Assembly: GCA_946894095.1 (NCBI GenBank)
Contig: OX335660.1
Span: 10,049,001-10,113,000, forward strand
DNA from: Incurvaria masculella
Lineage: Eukaryota > Arthropoda > Insecta > Lepidoptera > Incurvariidae
Reading direction: 5' to 3'
Length of the DNA stretch: 64,000 nt
Of the stretch, positions 52,591 to 63,163 are shown piece after piece (the stretch's first letter is position 1; every line of letters starts with the position of its first letter). The position numbers and the translations under genes are program-made. Under the pieces are notes generated by a model. That model saw nothing but the letters and a program-made list of their open reading frames with translations. It had not been told where the DNA came from and ran no database searches.

Positions 52591-54202
52591 ATGCTTATAT
52601 GTGCTAATGCCCAATGGGTTGGATGGAAGCAGCTCTTGGAACAAAGCAACTTTCGCAACCGGCCCAACAGCTCGCACACGCACAAAAGAATCACACATTA
52701 TTGACAATAATTCCATAAAACCTATGAGCAAAATCGCACAAGCAAAATAGGTCCTTATCCGAATAATAAACCGCCGTCTTTTCAATGTATCTTAATGCGT
52801 TCCAAAATCAAATACATTTTAGAGCATAAAATACAAAAACACAAGACAGTGCCTCCAGTCGTACGCAATTGACAACGAGCAAGGCAAAACAATCGCCAAC
52901 TGCGTGGTGCCAGAACTGAGCTTAATTTTCTCTACCATCAGTACATCAATCAAACTTGTTGCGACTGTTTCGGTGCTCCGGCGGTGGCACATTATTTAAT
53001 ACCAAATCAGATGTTACTGCTACTGCATTTCGCACATCAGCTAAAGTGGACATTAAAATAATGTGTGCATACATTAATTATGTTAGGATATTCTTAATCG
53101 AATATAATAATGCTAATAAATTAGTGGATAGTTGGATATTTTTAACCATGCATTAATTACGCCTATTTTCCGGAGTGTTGGCAGATGTGATGGAGCGCCA
53201 TGCAGGCATACTAAACCCGCTCTTCGTGCTACCTGATCAAAAAAACTTCAAGGTAAATTGAGAACAGAACAAAACAGGTAAATCCGCTGAACAACAAAAT
53301 AAACCTGACCGACGAGAATCACAACCGAATAAAACAATGCAGCGCGTCCACCGCTTCCCACTACGAAACTGGTGATATTAATTGGACATATAAAGCATAA
53401 ACATTGAACAGATTTGACAGACGTGTGTTTGTTGTGCCTGCCCGCCGCACTAGCCCGGTGGAAATAGCTCTAAACGCGGACATCCACGGCTCCGACAAAC
53501 TCTGCCGCGTATTGTTCGTGCACTTATTCTTGTTTGCGAGAATACGGTTTACCGGTATCGATGACGGGCCATATGCATTATTTCATTGACGCGTTTTTTC
53601 TCGTTGAGTGTGTTTTCTCGATATTTTTCCTTGCAGACGATAACTATCTATGTATGAATAATATTTTAGTAATGAAAATGTATCTGAAGCTGAAGTTGGT
53701 GTGATGGCCATATGCCATCACCGTAAAAGAGTTTCGTAAATTGATTCCGCCTTAATCTTTCCGAATTTACATATGTATTTAATTTTATACCACGTGGTTA
53801 ATCTTTGACTTGTTTTGCTTGTTCATGTTACCCATCCGAGGGTCAATAAACAGAAATAAACGATAAAAATTTACACTGAAGAAGCCCTAGCATACAATTT
53901 ATGCTTCTCAGAAGATAAAAACATAACCCCACATGCTCGCTCTTCAATCCGTTCTATATTTGGACACTCCATTGTTTCTTCCTCGTATCGAAATAATATA
54001 ATAGTCCAGTATTCCGTGTATCTTCGTAATGTTCGATGCGCGAGCTCATAAAACATTTTTTATTTACTGGCCTGCCTAATAAAAGTGAGCGGTAGTTTAT
54101 ATTTATGGAAGAAATATAATAAAAACGCGTGTTCGTATGGTATATAACTTCCGGCCAAGGAAACGCACGTGCTCTTGTAGACTTTGTAGAAGGATTCGAA
54201 TC
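52591..54202. other. Non-coding DNA with a GC patch
   Basis: A GC-rich patch at 53425-53590 (CCCGCCGCACTAGCCCGG, CGTATTGTTCGTGC). Otherwise AT-rich with no recognised element. Confidence 0.4.
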
Positions 54203-54655
54203 CGAGGCTGAGATAAATAATCACAACTGGAAGTAAAGGCCGAGATATATAGTCGCAACTGGAACTAACACTAACCGAAAGTAGGTAACAGTAAGGCAGA
54301 GATAAATAGTCGTAACAGAAACTGAGGCTGAGATAAATAGTCGTCACCGAAACTAATGCTAACGCAAAGTAGTACTTTGTGACGTCAATTGGCATTGCTT
54401 TGAGATTTCGTCCATACAAAATGTGTCAAAATGACGTCACAAAGCACTACTTTCCGTTAGTCTTAGTTTTTGTTACGACTATTTATCTCAGCCTGAGACT
54501 AACGATAAGTAGTACTTTGTGACGTACGTGACGTAGGTTCTTACAAAATTTGACCATTTTGTATGAACGAAATCTCAAAGTAATGCAGAGTGACGTTACA
54601 AAGTACTACTTTTCGTTAGTCTTAGTTTCTGTGACGACTATTTATATCAGCCTAA
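54203..54655. mobile_element. Nested MITEs, GGCTGAGATAAATAGTCG termini
   Basis: Four direct copies of the terminus GGCNGAGATAAATAGTCG-like sequence start at about 54206, 54240, 54292 and 54326; matching right ends are at 54493 and 54655. The inner complete element lies inside the left arm of the outer one (54292-54655), whose arm reads on as AACAGAAACT / GACTAACG across it. The two leftmost termini are solo remnants. Confidence 0.75.
54326..54493. mobile_element. Inner palindromic MITE
   Basis: About 168 bp with inverted arms of about 62 bp (54326-54387 and 54432-54493), GGCTGAGATAAATAGTCGT through AGTAGTACTTTGTGACGTCA. Flanked by TGA on both sides, taken as a 3-bp target duplication in the outer copy's CTGAGACTAACG. 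Confidence 0.78.
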
Positions 54656-54753
54656 GGGTCTCTTCCACCAAGTACTGATTAGGCCTTTCTTACTACCTTG
54701 CAATCGATACCAGTACAAGATGAACAGCACTTTATTATTATTTAAGGCCCTTT
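54655..54753 (+). repeat. Dispersed repeat, pair with 45438-45556
   Basis: AGGGTCTCTTCCACCAAGTA, CTGATTAGGCCTTTCTTAC, GCAATCGATACCAGTACAAG, TTATTTAAGGCCCTTTAAT. It directly abuts the end of the outer MITE. Confidence 0.7.
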
Positions 54754-56496
54754 AATTAAAACAAATTAATGGTGAAAACCAAGCCAATTTTCGTAAAAGG
54801 TGATTTATATTTATATTTTTATTTTAACATTGACAATTCGTCCATACAAAGTGACGAAAGAATGCACCATTTTTCGTTACTTTTAATTTCAGTTACGAGA
54901 CGTTCAGATCCGCGGGTTACCAGATCGGAAGAACTTGACATACTTTGTACAAGATCCGATAGTCGCTTGTTAAATGGAAAGGTCTAAAATAACCCTAACC
55001 CATCCGGGTCACGCATTGTTGATTCAAAAGGTCGTAAGTCGCTCGTCGCGTCGCGTCGCCCTTTGTCTACGAGCGGGCGGGAGGGAGTGAACCGTTGACA
55101 GCTTTAACACGCTCCGCAGAGAGCATCCGTTTGATTATTTGAACTTGAAAAGTCTACTAAAACACCTAAAGATATCTAAGAATATTAGTTATAAATTTAG
55201 ACATTACTTAAAAATAATTGGACCGAAGGATCAAAAAAACTGAAAATAAACCAATTTAAAATGACTTAATTTTGTATTTTCAGATTATTTGTACAAATAT
55301 CTATAATTAAAAGATACAGTAATCTTTGGTAGCTAATTATAAAATAAGTAAACATTATTAACTTAACTATCAACAAGAACATTATGCAACTAGCACAATA
55401 ATTAAAATTGGGCGTATTTGTGTTTTAAAACCTAAAGATATATTTATTATCTTTTAAAGAACTGACCCGAAGAAATGTAATATAAAATGTTAGGAACTCA
55501 AAACAAAAACCCACTTCTTAAGTTATGTAAAGTTAATAAGATTACCAATTTAGCGGACTCTTCCAAGGTTTTCGCCGAGAACCTGTTCACACATATTTTA
55601 TTTGATTTATCTCACAGAAGCTCTTCTACCTTTCAATGATAGAATTAGACCATCTCAGGGTTCAAATCAGCTTTTTTAGCCATTTAATAAACTCACACTT
55701 TTGTTCATTCATTCGTAGTTATTTTAATAAAAACTTCAAAGAAAATCAAATGACATAATTTCATCGCTTGTGTGCCATTAAAACAACACGAAAATGCACT
55801 CTTGTTCTACGTAATCTACCCACGCGAATATACACACTTTATTCTTCCGAACATCAATTTATAAAAATTGCAGGATACATAAGAGATAGCCCTGTAAATC
55901 TTTCCACAGTCCATTCGGCCATTATATTTATAAAAATGACAACGTTTCGCCATTTTCCAGTTGTAATTTTATTGGGCGGTCGCTATTTTACGCGCCTGTC
56001 TACCCGGTTTCGTAAATCAGTTCTTTGTGGTGGGCATTGATGTATGTATGTCGAGCTGAGAACCACATCATTTGTACATGACAACGCATCACGTCAGAAA
56101 GGACTTTTTATTTCACGCAATTTTAAGCTAAATGCGCGGTATTTTTACATTAAGCCGGAAACATTTTTCCACACGTCCCATTGGCAAATGTAGAGCTGGA
56201 GAACATAATTTTCTTTTTATAAAATTAAGTAAATATTTTTGACAATTGTTTTACAGGGTTCACGTAGTTTTTGCTTCGTGCTTACGTGTTATGGACACCT
56301 ATGCACAGGTTATGCTATTGTGTACAGTTGTATAATCTTATGTCGTTAAACTTTTAAGAGAAACGGTGCACACATTGCTTGAAAAATGTATTGTGTCCCG
56401 TATGTCCTCCAAACGGATATATCCGACCTGAATGTACATTTTGCCGCAGTAAAGATCGCTGGAGATGTAAGAACTGCAAACATTTTACAATTTATG
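54754..56496. other. AT-rich non-coding DNA
   Basis: A short GC-rich patch at 55030-55100 (CGTCGCGTCGCGTCGCC). No gene or repeat recognised. Confidence 0.45.
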
Positions 56497-56700
56497 TCCA
56501 TCCAATACGATGGTAGCAACACTGGCTGACTTAAACCCTACCACCTAGTAGGGAACAGTTACCTACGTTTCACGTGAATTCGCTAATGAAATGCACTGAT
56601 GGAACTCAGAACGGGATAGAAAGTGGTGCATTAACGCGGCAGGGGTCGATCCTATGACCTCTGGCATTCAAGGCAAGTACCCGCGCCCCTGAGACGCTCT
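56497..56700 (-). mobile_element. SINE 5' half, tRNA-like head
   Basis: Reverse copy: TCCAATACGATGGTAGCAAC, ACCCTACCACCTAGTAGGGA, then the tRNA-type head complement GTGCATTAACGCGGCAGGGG, TCGATCCTATGACCTCTGGC and CGCGCCCCTGAGACGCTC. The 3' half of the body is missing. Confidence 0.75.
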
Positions 56701-57332
56701 AAAAATATTGAAGTTTTTTTTCTAACGGCTATGCTTGCCATCTGTCTCACAGTCTTCGGACTAGTACAGAAGACAATATTAAAAAACGATTGTGTACAAA
56801 AAGCCAAAGCTGTTTTAATTTTATAATAATTGCAATTGTAATAAGTGATATATTATAGGTTAGTATTACCTACTTATACTTTGAGTAGTTATGTAGATGG
56901 TAATACAATGATGTAATGGTTTTCTAAAATAAAAAAAATAATCATAAAACAAGGCGGTGATGTAAATTATTGAATGTGGGCTCTTAGGCTATCGCAGCCA
57001 TCGGCTCGCACTTCGGTATTGCTCGGACTAATATCACTCCCCGCGCATCACTCGGGGAAGATCGCGCGAGTGAATCGCGGGGAGTTATTCTCAATGACAT
57101 ACCGACAAACAATCGCCGGAAATGACGAAAAGCGCACAAAACAACCGCCGCCATTCACGGGCGAGCCGACGCAGATGGTGAATCAGTGTGTGGAGTGACG
57201 CATGCGCGGAGACGCCCGCCTAAGCGCGCGTCGCTCTCGGGAAATCGTCTGGTTTTCTTCGTAACATTTGAGTGGTCAGTCCGAGTTCACACCGAAGTGG
57301 GGGCGTATGGAGCTTCGAAGTTACGTAAAAAA
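56701..57332. promoter_or_regulatory. AT-rich spacer, then GC-rich island
   Basis: 56975-57280 is GC-rich: CCCCGCGCATCACTCGGGG, TCGCGCGAGTGAATCGCGGG, GACAAACAATCGCCGG, ACAACCGCCGCCATTC, CATGCGCGGAGACGCCCGCC. Contains one ACAAT core. Possibly regulatory. Confidence 0.3.
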
Positions 57333-57867
57333 CCGGCCAAATGCGAGTCGGACTCGCACACGGAGGGTTCCGTACCATCAACACCAAAAAATCACGTTTT
57401 TTGTATGGGGCCCCCCTTGAATTTTTGTAATTTTTTTATTTTACCTATTTGTTGTTATAGCGGCAAAATAAATACACACTCGGGGGAATTTCAGCTGCCT
57501 ACCTATTACCACGCCGCTGACAGCTCCTTTACGGAACGCTGCAGTTATAGAAGTCGGCCATCTTGGGAGGACAAGACAAACGAACCAATCACATGCTGCT
57601 GTCATAAATGTCTTAAAATTAAAATTAATAAATGTCATAAATTACAGGCCGTGATTGGCTGTTTGTCTTGGCCCCCCTGACGTCACTCGTTCTTTATGGA
57701 TTGAAGGTTCTAGGTTCAGTGTCGCATCTGTCCGAAGGACAGTATATATTGGTAATCTGTGACCTATTACGGTTCATTAGATACAGCCCTGTGTCAGACG
57801 GACGGACGGACGGACAGCGGAGGCTTGGTAATAGAGTTCCGTTTTGACCCTTTGGGTACGGAACCCT
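57333..57867 (-). mobile_element. GGGTTCCG repeat interrupted by a 252-bp insertion
   Basis: Reverse copy: CCGGCCAAATGCGAGTCGGA, TTGTATGGGGCCCCCC, GTTATAGCGGCAAAATAAAT, CAGCTGCCTACCTATTAC; then after the insertion CCTATTACGGTTCATTAGAT, ACGG run, GGTACGGAACCCT. Confidence 0.85.
57510..57761. mobile_element. Insertion with 9-bp direct repeat (unclassified)
   Basis: Host sequence ACCTATTAC is present on both sides (57501-57509 and 57762-57770), and the host element is continuous once one copy and the insert are removed. Inside is an inverted repeat of about 20 bp (CAAGACAAACGAACCAATCAC against GTGATTGGCTGTTTGTCTTG) with an AT-rich centre. The termini are not clearly inverted repeats. An 8-9 bp duplication suits hAT-like or other DNA elements. 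Confidence 0.65.
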
Positions 57868-57923
57868 GAAAACGTCATAACCCATGCGAGTTTTTACTAC
57901 CTATTCTGTGGATTTACTTCTTC

Positions 57924-58075
57924 GAGCTGTCAAAATCAAATTCGGACTTCAGAATTTTATGAAAATGCGGAGTCGGCGGAAACGGCGACGTCAACGTATT
58001 TCGGCGACGTCAACGTATCTCGGCGCCGGTGAGCAAGCTGTCAAATTAAACTCGGACCACAGAATATAGTACTGG
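57924..58075. repeat. Imperfect duplication, about 108-bp spacing
   Basis: GAGCTGTCAAAATCAAATTC..GGACTTCAGAAT (from 57924) recurs as AAGCTGTCAAATTAAACTC..GGACCACAGAAT (from 58034). Between them GGCGACGTCAACGTATYTC occurs twice in tandem (19-bp unit, about 57984-58022). Confidence 0.65.
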
Positions 58076-58439
58076 TACTTCGTACCAGAAGGGCGCCACT
58101 CTAGTGGCAGCTGCGAGGACGTTAGAAATGACAGTTAAGGTGCAGCCAACTTGGAATAATAGCCGATCCACTGGCTGGAGAAAAGACTACATTTTTATTT
58201 TTTTTCTCTGCAGGATAGTTATGGGAAACGCAAGGGATTTATCGCCATATTCAACCAGAGGGCACTGAGCGGTAGTGTATGTAGTCTTCATACTGCTAAA
58301 TTAAATAAAAGTATCCGCCCACTTACGCGATCTTCGATTGCTCCGTACATCCGAAAACGCTGGTTTGCCAATGATGGCTGGCCAATTTAGGTGACAAGTG
58401 GAACTAGGGGCTCTGATACATTTTCAACGAGACGGCAGT
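58076..58439. other. Non-coding DNA
   Basis: A small palindrome-like GTACTGGTACTTCGTACCAG at 58069-58088; no gene recognised. Confidence 0.4.
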
Positions 58440-58560
58440 AGCGACCGAAACTCGTTTGAAAGGGGAAGCGGCGGCGCGGCGTAGCCACTTCTACATATAA
58501 AGGCGGCAGCGCCGGCGAGTGAGTTCAATTACGAATTCGCTCACTATTGCGATTTCCAAC
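58440..58560. mobile_element. Fragment of the GGACGG MITE family
   Basis: GTAGCGACCGAAACTCGTTT..GGGGAAGCGG and CGGCGTAGCCACTT, followed by the AATTCGCTCAC block, are related to the arms of 49343-49609. Terminal GGACGG not preserved. Confidence 0.5.
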
Positions 58561-58586
58561 GACACTTAGCCATGACACATTAACTC

Positions 58587-58672
58587 GGCAAGTGAGTGAT
58601 TAAATTCATGCTAAATGGCAAATTTCGGTTCATTTAGCCAAATGAAACGTCGTTTGGTAGTTTGATAGTTGC
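58587..58672 (-). mobile_element. Fragment of the ACCATG palindromic MITE family
   Basis: CAAGTGAGTGATTAAAT, CATGCTAAATGGCAAATTTC, GGTTCATTTAGCC and AACGTCGTTTGG match the reverse complement of the middle of 45633-45835. Outer termini missing. Confidence 0.55.
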
Positions 58673-58679
58673 ATGGTAA

Positions 58680-58764
58680 TTTTAATACCCGGTCGATCTC
58701 CGTGGACTAATATCATGAGAGTAGGTACTCGCTGGTGGTATTAGTCATCCATGTCCAGTTACAT
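58680..58764 (+). mobile_element. SINE 3'-end fragment
   Basis: TTTTAATACCCGGTCGATCT is doubtful, but ACTAATATCATGAGAGTAGG and TTAGTCATCCATGTCCAGTT, ACAT are the standard SINE 3' end. Confidence 0.65.
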
Positions 58765-58793
58765 AAAACATATCTTTCAACAATAATGAAAAA

Positions 58794-59105
58794 CCGGCCA
58801 ATTGCGAGTCGGACTCGCACACGATGGGTTCCGCACCATCACAAGATTTAACTCAACAAATCACGTTTTTTGTATGGGGACCCCCTAACATTTTTACTAT
58901 TTTTAAATACTTGTTGTTATAGCGGCAAAATAAATACACACTTTGTGAAAATTTCAGCTTCCTACCTACTTATTACGGTTCGGGAGTTACAGCCCTGTGA
59001 CAGACGGACGGACGGACAGACGGACGGACGGACGGATGGACGAACGGACGGACAGCGGAGGCTTAGTAATAGGGTTCCGTTGTCACCCTCTGGGTACGGA
59101 ACACT
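58794..59105 (-). mobile_element. GGGTTCCG lepidopteran repeat (well preserved)
   Basis: A complete reverse copy: CCGGCCAATTGCGAGTCGGA, TTGTATGGGGACCCCC, GTTATAGCGGCAAAATAAAT, AGCCCTGTGACAGACGG, ACGG run (58999-59055), GGCTTAGTAATAGGGTTCC. The flanking TTATTGTTG-like words on both sides may be a target duplication lying outside the T-runs. Confidence 0.88.
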
Positions 59106-59789
59106 AAAAACAACAATAAAATCAAAATGGGGACAAGGAATCCCACAATTTCTGCAATCACGCTCCGCACATTCGTGGCTTCACGTAGTCTTCCAGCGGA
59201 CGCCTGCAAAAAGGGCGACCTCCTGAAAAACCGTAACGTCCCTGAGTCGTGACATTTGTCTGAAGCTGTCTGAAGATAATAATAACAATGCGTCGTGTTA
59301 GCGTTCGCATGTGCGGGATCTTCCGAATTCGAGCAGGCGAGGTTCCCATTTAGTTCGACCTTTCGTTTTGTTCAGCGTTGACTTGCTGTTGAACGGCCAT
59401 TGACAGAATACGTTGACACTTGTTTGGTAAAAATGCGGTACCAGATAAATGCTGCCAGTGTATATGAGACTTTAGTAATGTTTATATACTTTTTAGGGTT
59501 CCGTTGCATTAGTTGAGATTGAAGAATTCCGAGAATTTCGTTGCATCAGCATGAGCGTCTCTGGGTGTATCCCAGGGACTCTCATGCTGTTTGTTTGCCC
59601 GTCTATCAGGGCCCTTAACAATGTTACTTATTATGTCCCCTAAGCTTCTATTTAGTCATAGTTATGGATTTGAGTTTACCCAAAGCTGGATACCTATTAT
59701 GTATGTCTTATGTATAAATTAATGTTTGTCATTGGAAAGGTCGAAGCGGCGAAGCAAATAATCTGTGTAATAGTCAGAATGAATTAATT
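59106..59789. other. Non-coding DNA
   Basis: A palindromic pair CATGAGCGTCTCTGGG..CCCAGGGACTCTCATG at about 59550-59588 (imperfect hairpin) and an isolated TTTTAGGGTTCCGT at 59490. No gene recognised. Confidence 0.45.
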
Positions 59790-59930
59790 GAATGAATTAA
59801 TAAATTCTTTATTGTGCAATAGAAAACAAATATAATTATAAGAACAATTCGAAACAACAACAAAATTGCACAAAGGCGGACTTATCACTAGGAGTGATTT
59901 CTTCCAGTCAACCTTTGGGGCTATTTGCCT
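59790..59930 (-). mobile_element. LINE 3' tail remnant
   Basis: TTCTTTATTGTGCAATAG, TGCACAAAGGCGGACTTATC and TTCTTCCAGTCAACCTTTGG match, from memory, a widespread lepidopteran LINE 3' UTR seen in reverse (TTTATTGCACAAA...GGCGGACTTA...CCAGTCAACC). No coding portion is attached. Confidence 0.6.
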
Positions 59931-59944
59931 TGCAATATAAGAAA

Positions 59945-60026
59945 CGTCTTGGTCATGCACCCATGAGGCGTATTTGGCTTATTATTTGACAGTTGGTGTG
60001 GTATTACCATCCTTGTCCAGTTGCAA
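59945..60026 (+). mobile_element. SINE 3'-end fragment
   Basis: GTCTTGGTCATGCACCCATG, TTATTTGACAGTTGGTGTGG and TATTACCATCCTTGTCCAGT are the SINE 3' end. It begins directly next to the LINE tail. Confidence 0.7.
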
Positions 60027-60597
60027 AAGTGTGCCAATACACCGGATGTTATCAACTTAATGACCCACCCGAAAACCACGTATCGTTTCGTGTTAAAATC
60101 CTGCATAACCCTAGCTTAATCATGTATTCTGGTGTGTTCATGTCAGTTCGAATTTATCTATCAGTGCGTTTAATGCCCTATTGCATCTCAGACTGCACTT
60201 TGCATTTGTTCATCTCGACAAACCCCGCAGTTTAGTCGATATGAATCGAGCCAAACCGATGCGCACATGTGGGCGAAATGCATCTGGCTTTTTGGTTGTC
60301 GTGCGAAACAAAAAATATCGAATTTCTGCCCAGTTTTCGTTTCTGCGATTCGCTGCAACAAAAACGTCTGCAGCGAGACACATCTGTTGATCATTTCTGT
60401 TGTCTCATGCTGTGTGTTTTTTTTTCAGTCCCTTAATAATGAGAATATAGGTTACCAATATTAATCAACCTAACGAAAAGGGACTTTTTTTCGTATATTT
60501 GTATAGGTATCTTCAAATCGCTACTCTTAAATAGAAAGAATAGGTTTGGATCATACTTACCGTGTAACTACCGTAGAGTACGTGGCTACTTAAATAA
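60027..60597. other. Non-coding DNA
   Basis: 60230-60390 is of more balanced composition (CCGATGCGCACATGTGGGCG); no domain in its frames. Confidence 0.4.
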
Positions 60598-60745
60598 TAT
60601 TTAATCAAGGAATGAAGTATGTATGCATGTATAATCGACCGTGAAGCAAGGACACATTAATTAAAGAAAGAGAGGCCAGTAAAAAGATCTACTTTACGAA
60701 TATACTGCAAGGCTGGATCCGAACCAGCAAAACATATTACATATA
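60598..60745 (+). repeat. Dispersed repeat, pair with 20455-20640
   Basis: GAAGTATGTATGCATGTATA, CGTGAAGCAAGGACACATTA, AAAGAGAGGCC, GAATATACTG and GAACCAGCAAAACATA correspond to the copy at 20455. The hairpin seen there is not conserved here. Confidence 0.6.
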
Positions 60746-61671
60746 CAAACCTATTACATTTCTTGGAATAAGCGACATTCCCGCTTGAACGAAAAAGTAT
60801 ATTTAATGAAATATTTAATCAAGTCCCTGTTTTTATTAAATGCATTCATGAATTATTAGAAAATGCAAGACTTAATACTCTAAACTAACATAAAATGTGC
60901 GAGCTGTATATAGGAAGATTGATGCCTGACATGTGTGTTGCTAGCGCAAAATATGAACTCCTAATTAACTCAATAGTCAACGCAAGAAAAAAAGGACATC
61001 GCTCCTTCACATGAATCACAAAAACAAAAGGCAGAGCAACGTGCGGTTGAATCTCCGTTCCTAAATTAAAATAATAAGATTTGATATTGAATTACGAACG
61101 GCGCCGGGAAGACGAGTACAAAGACATTTTGTCTCTGGCAGCTTGAGTGTTGCCAGACGCTGCAGCCATAGACAATAAATAGCATTGTAACACAAGTGGC
61201 GGCGCAGGCGCGCCTTGTGGATGAATCAATTAATGATAATGTGGCCATTGTAAAAATGTTTGTAACATTGTCTCGTATCTGGCTCGTAAAAGGTTTTATT
61301 AACGGTTACGATGCTGTGGTGGGAACAAAACGTTTGGGATGCTTCGTCCGGAGATTCTTTGAAGCTCTGCTTCGGTGGGCCGTGATGTGTATCTTTCTTG
61401 TTAACATGACAATCATAATTTGAATTAGTCGTCGTATCTGAGCTCGACGTGATGCTAATTTGTGCCAGAAAGACCACCATTAATAAGAATAAAACATTCA
61501 CTTGTAAAAATATTTTTAAAATGAAAACTTTTTTTACTAAACTCCAATCCAATTTCACCTTAGTATTTAAGATGTATTCAATTAAACAATGCGTTGTATA
61601 TGTATAGACCATTGACTTATATATTACTTCGTAAGGACCCGGTCAACGCGCATGACTAATGGCACCAGTAC
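60746..61671. other. Non-coding DNA with ATTGT-rich patch
   Basis: 61160-61275 carries TAGACAATAAATAGCATTGT, GGCCATTGTAA, TAACATTGTCTC and GGCGGCGCAGGCGCGCC, another GC/ATTGT patch. The remainder is AT-rich. Confidence 0.4.
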
Positions 61672-61703
61672 GTTGGCCCTAAAATATTCGTTTTAGGGCC
61701 AAC
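61672..61703. repeat. Perfect 13-bp stem hairpin, 6-nt loop
   Basis: GTTGGCCCTAAAA and its exact complement TTTTAGGGCCAAC around TATTCG. Followed by CGACTCAGTCG, a second small palindrome. Function unknown; a minimal palindromic element or terminator-like structure is possible. Confidence 0.85.
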
Positions 61704-61963
61704 GCGACTCAGTCGTCTGCGGACCACTGCAGAGTGATGTTGAGTCGTGAAAATGCCCTTGTTGTGTAGTAAAAGGATGCATAAAATACGATACGAAAGT
61801 TACAAAGACACATGTAATAACGTATCATCGATAAGTAAACTCAGATAATATTTTTTTCTGTTTAACAATTGAATAATTACATTTTCAATCGATAATTTAA
61901 TTAACTACCAAACGTCATAAGCGGGCAAGTGACGCCATGCCGCGCGTCGCACGTGTAGGTGAA
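61704..61963. other. Non-coding DNA
   Basis: No feature beyond short GC-rich words at 61925-61960. Confidence 0.45.
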
Positions 61964-62056
61964 TTAACCTTGTACGGGCGTCCTTTTTCTTTCTGGTTTA
62001 TTTTGGAGTGGATATGAGTATGAGTGGGTAATCAAATAATTTTTTTAATGTGATCT

Positions 62057-62710
62057 ATCATGTGACCACTCGAAGTAAACGTCCCGACCTGATCTATCTG
62101 CCTGTAATGTCAAAATTTGTTTTCGTTATATCTTGGGAAACACTGGTCGTAGACCCATCATGCGACCACTCAAAGTAAACGTCCCGACCTGATCTACCTG
62201 CCTGTCATGTCAAAAATTGTTTTCGTTATATCTTGGGAAACACTGGTCGTAGACCCATCATGCGACCACTCAAAGTAAACGTCCCGACCTGATCTACCTG
62301 CCTGTCATGTCAAAAATTGTTTTCGTTATATCTTGGGAAACACTGGTCGTAGACCCATCATGCGACCACTCAAAGTAAACGTCCCAACCTGATCTACCTG
62401 CCTGTCATGTCAAAATTTGTTCTCGTTGTATCTTGGGAAACACTGATCGTAGACCCATCATGCGACCACTCAAAGTAAACGTCCCGACCTGATCTACCTG
62501 CCTGTCATGTCAAAATTTGTTTTCGTTATATCTTGGGAAACACTGATCGTAGACCCATCATGCGACCACTCAAATTAAACGTCCCGACCTGATCTACCTG
62601 CCTGTCATGTCAACATTTGTTTTCGCTATATCTTGGCAAACACTGGTCGTAGACCCATCATGCGACCACTCAAAATAAACGCCCCGACCTGATCCACATG
62701 CCTGTCATGT
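62057..62710 (+). repeat. 100-bp tandem array, left arm
   Basis: Unit starts ATCATGCGACCACTCAAAGT at 62057, 62157, 62257, 62357, 62457, 62557 and 62657, exactly 100 bp apart. Units are almost identical (CCCGACCTGATCTACCTGCC, TTATATCTTGGGAAACACTG). The seventh is cut at CCTGTCATGT. Confidence 0.97.
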
Positions 62711-63163
62711 GTTTCCCAAGATATAACGAAACCAAATTTTGACATTCCAGATAGTTAGATCAGGTCGGGGCGTTTACTTTGAGTGGTCGCATGATGGGTC
62801 TACGATCAGTGTTTCCCAAGATACAGCGAGAACAAATTTTGACATGACAGGCAGGCAGATCAGGTCGGGACGTTTACTTTGAGTGGTCGCATGATGGGTC
62901 TACGACCAGTGTTTCCCAAGATATAACGAGAACACATTTTGACATGACAGGCAGGCAGATCAGGTCGGGACGTTTACTTTGAGTGGTCGCATGATGGGTC
63001 TACGACCAGTGTTTCCCAAGATATAACGAAAACAAATGTTGACATTACAGGCAGATAGATCAGGTCGGGACCTTTACTTCGAGTGGTCGCAGGATGGGTC
63101 AACGAGCAGTGTTTCCCTAGATATAACGAAAACAATTTTTGACATGACAGGCAGGTAGATCCA
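62711..63163 (-). repeat. 100-bp tandem array, right arm (inverted)
   Basis: The same unit in reverse: GTGTTTCCCAAGATATAACG, GATCAGGTCGGGACGTTTAC, GAGTGGTCGCATGATGGGTC, at 100-bp spacing. Outer units are slightly more diverged than central ones. Confidence 0.97.

Noticed and set aside
54065..54085. miR-193-like word TACTGGCCT
   Set aside because: Only the first nine bases fit and there is no hairpin arm opposite.
54060..54419. 119-codon minus-strand frame with tyrosine/serine repeats
   Set aside because: It is the translation of repeated MITE termini (GATAAATAGTCG).
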